From assembly GCF_024518835.1 (NCBI RefSeq), contig NZ_JANIGO010000006.1:1-64000 (forward strand): a DNA stretch of 64,000 nucleotides, read 5' to 3'. This stretch comes from Limnobacter humi (GTDB lineage Bacteria; Pseudomonadota; Gammaproteobacteria; Burkholderiales; Burkholderiaceae_B). Positions 61,248-64,000 of this stretch are shown here, one piece after another. Each line of letters starts with the position of its first letter. Positions within the stretch are counted from its first letter, which is position 1. The translations under genes and the position numbers were made by a program. Below the pieces are notes generated by a model. It worked only from the letters and a program-made list of their open reading frames with translations, ran no database searches and had not been told where the DNA came from.

Positions 61248-63023
61248 ATGCACCCAGCATTTGAGGTGATCATTAAAAACGGGTTGTTGATGGACGGGCA
61301 GGGAGGCCCGGCTTCCATTCAACACTTGGGTATTCGCGACGGACGGGTCGCTGCCATTAGCGCCACGCCACTGGACGAAACAGGCTGCCCCCGGGTGATT
61401 GATGCCACCGGGCGTTGGGTAACCCCCGGGTTTCTGGACACCCACACCCACTACGATGCCGAGCTGATTGTGGCGCCGTCATTGTCCGAGTCGGTGCGCC
61501 ACGGTGTGACCACCGTACTGGTGGGCAGTTGCTCGCTCAGCATGATCTGCAGCGATGCTGAAGACGCTTCCGACATTTTTACCCGTGTGGAAACAGTGCC
61601 CCGCGAGAAAGTGTTGCCCATTCTTCGGGAACACAAGCGTTGGAATTCGCCCAAGGAGTGGGTGGATTTCTTGAAGACCCATCCGCTGGGCCCCAATGTG
61701 ATTTCATTTTTGGGCCACAGCGACATCCGCGTGAGTGTCATGGGGCTGGAGCGGGCCACGGACCGGTCTGTGGTGCCCACAGAGGCCGAAATGCGGCGCA
61801 TGGAAGCCTTGTTGGAAGAGGCCTTGAAGGCTGGATTTTTGGGCTTGTCGACCATGTCGCTGAAGTGGGACAAGGTGGACGGCGACCGGGCCTGGTCCAA
61901 AAGCCTGCCGAGCACCTATGCACGCTGGCGTGAAACCTGCCGCCTGAATAGCCTGCTGCGCCGTTACAACCGGGTGCATCAAGGCGCACCCAATGCGGCC
62001 AACCCGTTCCAAATTCTGGAATTCCTGAGCGAGACCATTGGTGGCTGGCTGCGCAAACCGCTGAAAACCACCTTGATTGCCCTCATCGATTTGAAGGGCA
62101 ACAAAACGGTAAAGCCAATGGCGCAGTTGGCTTCATGGGTGGCCAATGCCTTGGGTGGCAACTTCCGCTGGCAATTGCTGCCCACGCCCTTTACCGTGTA
62201 TGCAGAAGGCATTGATGTGGTGTTTTTTGAGGAATTTGGTGCCGGTGAAATGGCGCTGGACCTGCGCGACCAGGTGGCTCGCAATGCCTTGTTGAAGGAC
62301 GAAACCTACCGCCGGAATTTCCGCAAGTTTTATGGCGAAAAGTTGAGCCCCCGCGTGTGGCAGCGTGACTTTGGCGACGCACAAATTCTGGAATGCCCCG
62401 ATGCAACCCTGGTCGGCAAAAACTTTGCCGAGGTGGCCCAGGCGCGCGGCATTCATGTGGTGGATTTGTTTCTGGACCTGGTGGTGGAGTTTGGCCGCAG
62501 CATTCGCTGGTACACCACGGTTGGCAACCACAAGCCCGATGTGGTGCGCAGCCTGGTGCAGCACAAGCACGCCCTCATTAGTTTTTCCGATGCCGGGGCG
62601 CACATTCGCAACATGGCGTTTTACAACCTGCCGCTGCGCTTTTTAAAGTTGGTGCACGAGAGTATTCAAGCCGGAAAACCCGTGATGAGCATTGAAAAGG
62701 CCGTGTGGCGCATGACAGGTGAGCAAGCCGACTGGTTTGGTCTGGATGCTGGCAAGCTGCGGGTGGGTGACCGGGCGGATGTGGTGGTGATCAATCCCCA
62801 AGTGTTTGAGCAGAACCTGGAAGCGGTGCACTGGGCCGAGATGCAGAATTTTGGCCTGCAACGTTTGGTGAACCGCAACCCGGGCATTGTCGAGCAGGTG
62901 TTCATCAACGGAAAAGTGGCTGTTCAGGATGGTGCGGTGGTGCCGCAGTTGGGCAGCGAGCACGGCTATGGTCAGTTTTTGCCGGTGCAATCCGGCAGTG
63001 CTCAAGGCAGGCTCACTGCATGA
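61248..63023 (+). CDS. N-acyl-D-amino-acid deacylase/D-aminoacylase family amidohydrolase
   Basis: A 591-residue amidohydrolase from the ATG at 61248, with GAGGAG 7 bases upstream. Metal-site motifs are GFLDTHTHYDAELI and, near the end, SFSDAGAHIRNM; the R-V-G-D-R-A-D-V-V-V-I close is typical. D-aminoacylases remove N-acyl groups from D-amino acids, but homologues also cleave other amides, so the substrate is open. ATGA overlap with the next gene indicates an operon. Confidence 0.83.
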   Translation: MHPAFEVIIKNGLLMDGQGGPASIQHLGIRDGRVAAISATPLDETGCPRVIDATGRWVTPGFLDTHTHYDAELIVAPSLSESVRHGVTTVLVGSCSLSMICSDAEDASDIFTRVETVPREKVLPILREHKRWNSPKEWVDFLKTHPLGPNVISFLGHSDIRVSVMGLERATDRSVVPTEAEMRRMEALLEEALKAGFLGLSTMSLKWDKVDGDRAWSKSLPSTYARWRETCRLNSLLRRYNRVHQGAPNAANPFQILEFLSETIGGWLRKPLKTTLIALIDLKGNKTVKPMAQLASWVANALGGNFRWQLLPTPFTVYAEGIDVVFFEEFGAGEMALDLRDQVARNALLKDETYRRNFRKFYGEKLSPRVWQRDFGDAQILECPDATLVGKNFAEVAQARGIHVVDLFLDLVVEFGRSIRWYTTVGNHKPDVVRSLVQHKHALISFSDAGAHIRNMAFYNLPLRFLKLVHESIQAGKPVMSIEKAVWRMTGEQADWFGLDAGKLRVGDRADVVVINPQVFEQNLEAVHWAEMQNFGLQRLVNRNPGIVEQVFINGKVAVQDGAVVPQLGSEHGYGQFLPVQSGSAQGRLTA

Positions 63024-63928
63024 GCCCAGCTGTGGTTGAAGAAAACATTCAGGCTGCAGGCCTGACCTTTCCCGTATTGCGTGCGGGCAATACCGGCCCC
63101 TTGGTTTTGTGTCTGCATGGCTTCCCGGACAACCCGGAAGGCTACAGGGGCATTGCCGCCACACTGGCGGCGCAAGGTTACCAGGTGGTGTGCCCCTATT
63201 TGCCGGGTTACAGCCCCTTGAACCAGCGGCGGGATGGGGCGCACGACGCCGTGTTTGTGCGCGATGCCCTGAACGCCTTGGTGGCTGTGTTGCTGAAAGA
63301 AACCGGGCAACAACAGTGCCATTTGGTGGGGCATGATTGGGGCTCGGTGATTGCCTGCCTGATGGCCCAGCATCGCCCCGCCTTGTACAAAACCCTGTGC
63401 GCCATGAGTGTGCCCTATGGCATGAGCTGGTTAAAAATTGCCACGCGCTGCCCGGTGTATGTGCTGCATGCCTGGTACATCCTGTTTTTTCAGTTCAAAG
63501 GTTTGGCGGATTGGTTGATTCGCCGCCGGGGCTTTGCCTTGCTGGCTTGGTTGTTGAAGTTCTGGAGCCCTGGGTATGTCGGCATGCCTGCCATGCAGCA
63601 GTCAGTCATTCAAACCTTTCAGCAACCCGGTGTGTTGAAAGCCGCGCTGGAGTATTACCGCACCTCCATGTTTTCGTTCATGCCACTGGGTTTTCACATT
63701 CGTTCGCTGTTCAACAAAACCATACCCGTGCCCACGCTGGCCTTGCGGGGCGAGTTGGATGTGACCATGCCCGAAGCCGTGTGGGAAGTGGTGAGCCCCA
63801 AGGCGTTTCCCAAAGGCATTGCGCTGGAGGTGTATGCCGGTGCGGGCCACTTTATTCAGTATGAACGGGGCGATGCCATTGCGCGGCGGCTGTTGGCTTG
63901 GTTCAAGCAAGGGGATTCTGCGGCATGA
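63020..63928 (+). CDS. Alpha/beta hydrolase (epoxide-hydrolase-like)
   Basis: A 302-residue alpha/beta hydrolase. The oxyanion motif is HGFPDNPEGYRG, the nucleophile elbow is VGHDWGSV with Asp (as in epoxide hydrolases and haloalkane dehalogenases rather than esterases), and the catalytic His is in G-A-G-H-F-I-Q-Y-E. A helical cap lies at about 130-220. Substrate unknown. It overlaps the amidohydrolase gene by 4 bases. Confidence 0.82.
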   Translation: MSPAVVEENIQAAGLTFPVLRAGNTGPLVLCLHGFPDNPEGYRGIAATLAAQGYQVVCPYLPGYSPLNQRRDGAHDAVFVRDALNALVAVLLKETGQQQCHLVGHDWGSVIACLMAQHRPALYKTLCAMSVPYGMSWLKIATRCPVYVLHAWYILFFQFKGLADWLIRRRGFALLAWLLKFWSPGYVGMPAMQQSVIQTFQQPGVLKAALEYYRTSMFSFMPLGFHIRSLFNKTIPVPTLALRGELDVTMPEAVWEVVSPKAFPKGIALEVYAGAGHFIQYERGDAIARRLLAWFKQGDSAA

Positions 63929-63999
63929 AGGCCATCACCATTCAAAGCTGGGGTTTGAATCCAACGCCGCTGGTGAGGTTTCTTGACTTGGCGGTTTGA
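63925..63999 (+). CDS. Short open frame at the right edge, possibly a broken gene
   Basis: An ATGA overlap with the hydrolase stop opens a 24-codon frame that starts M-K-A-I-T-I-Q-S-W-G-L and then ends at TGA. The first 11 residues look like the start of a zinc-independent alcohol dehydrogenase or quinone oxidoreductase, so a frameshift or truncation is possible. The window ends one base later, so I cannot follow it. It may not be a real gene. Confidence 0.25.
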   Translation: MKAITIQSWGLNPTPLVRFLDLAV

Positions 64000-64000
64000 C

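Noticed and set aside
1-64000. tRNA or rRNA genes
   Set aside because: I saw no cloverleaf with a T-loop GGTTCGAATCC-type signature in a suitable place and no rRNA sequence; a tRNA scan would settle this.

Overview
The window reads as a chromosomal segment of a betaproteobacterium of the order Burkholderiales. The gene content and order (gpmA, rhodanese, grxC, secB, gpsA, then trmL and comF, then a caa3-type cytochrome oxidase cluster with the beta-type small genes DUF2970 and DUF2909) is typical of that group. A Limnobacter-like organism is my best guess, but this is inference from protein style, not a database result. No rRNA or tRNA gene and no CRISPR array was recognised.

Layout. 1-4.1 kb: AT-richer accessory material, with the C-terminal end of a putative TNT-like toxin and a possible immunity protein, two small genes, and a 763-residue orphan protein with a DNA-methyltransferase-like C-terminus. 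4.2-10.8 kb: a leucine/isovalerate degradation operon (both methylcrotonyl-CoA carboxylase subunits, methylglutaconyl-CoA hydratase, HMG-CoA lyase) carrying a dCMP-deaminase-like gene inside it; a hairpin terminator separates it from the convergent next block. 10.8-26.6 kb, minus strand: a type II secretion operon in the order gspG-H-I-J-K-L-M-N-D-E-F that runs without a gap into two paralogous histidine kinase/LuxR-type regulator pairs. gspC is divergent, and between gspG and gspC lies a structured, terminator-ended candidate small RNA.

27.4-37.5 kb: envelope and housekeeping genes (DUF3108, M15 peptidase, nucleotidase, moeB, ctpA, envC, gpmA, rhodanese, grxC, secB, gpsA, trmL, comF). 37.4-48.3 kb: a degenerate methyltransferase and then the cytochrome c oxidase cluster coxB, ctaD, a 42-residue assembly protein, ctaG, DUF2970, coxC, SURF1, a thioredoxin-fold membrane protein, ctaA, ctaB and an SCO lipoprotein. 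Together these make the enzyme, its heme A and its copper centres. 48.6-51.1 kb: a retention-module-like protein, a glutathione transferase and rpoH with a perfect CIRCE operator in front.

51.2-59 kb is accessory: a VapBC45-like toxin-antitoxin pair, then hcp with a pesticin-like muramidase and a convergent secreted protein, and after a short GlxA/MBL/MerR stretch a GH24 lysozyme with an LprI-like putative inhibitor. With the toxin tip at the left edge, the window holds several candidate interbacterial effector/immunity modules, but no structural type VI secretion genes other than hcp. 59.2-64 kb: TauE/SafE transporter, MBL hydrolase, DUF1304, a D-aminoacylase-type amidohydrolase and an alpha/beta hydrolase.
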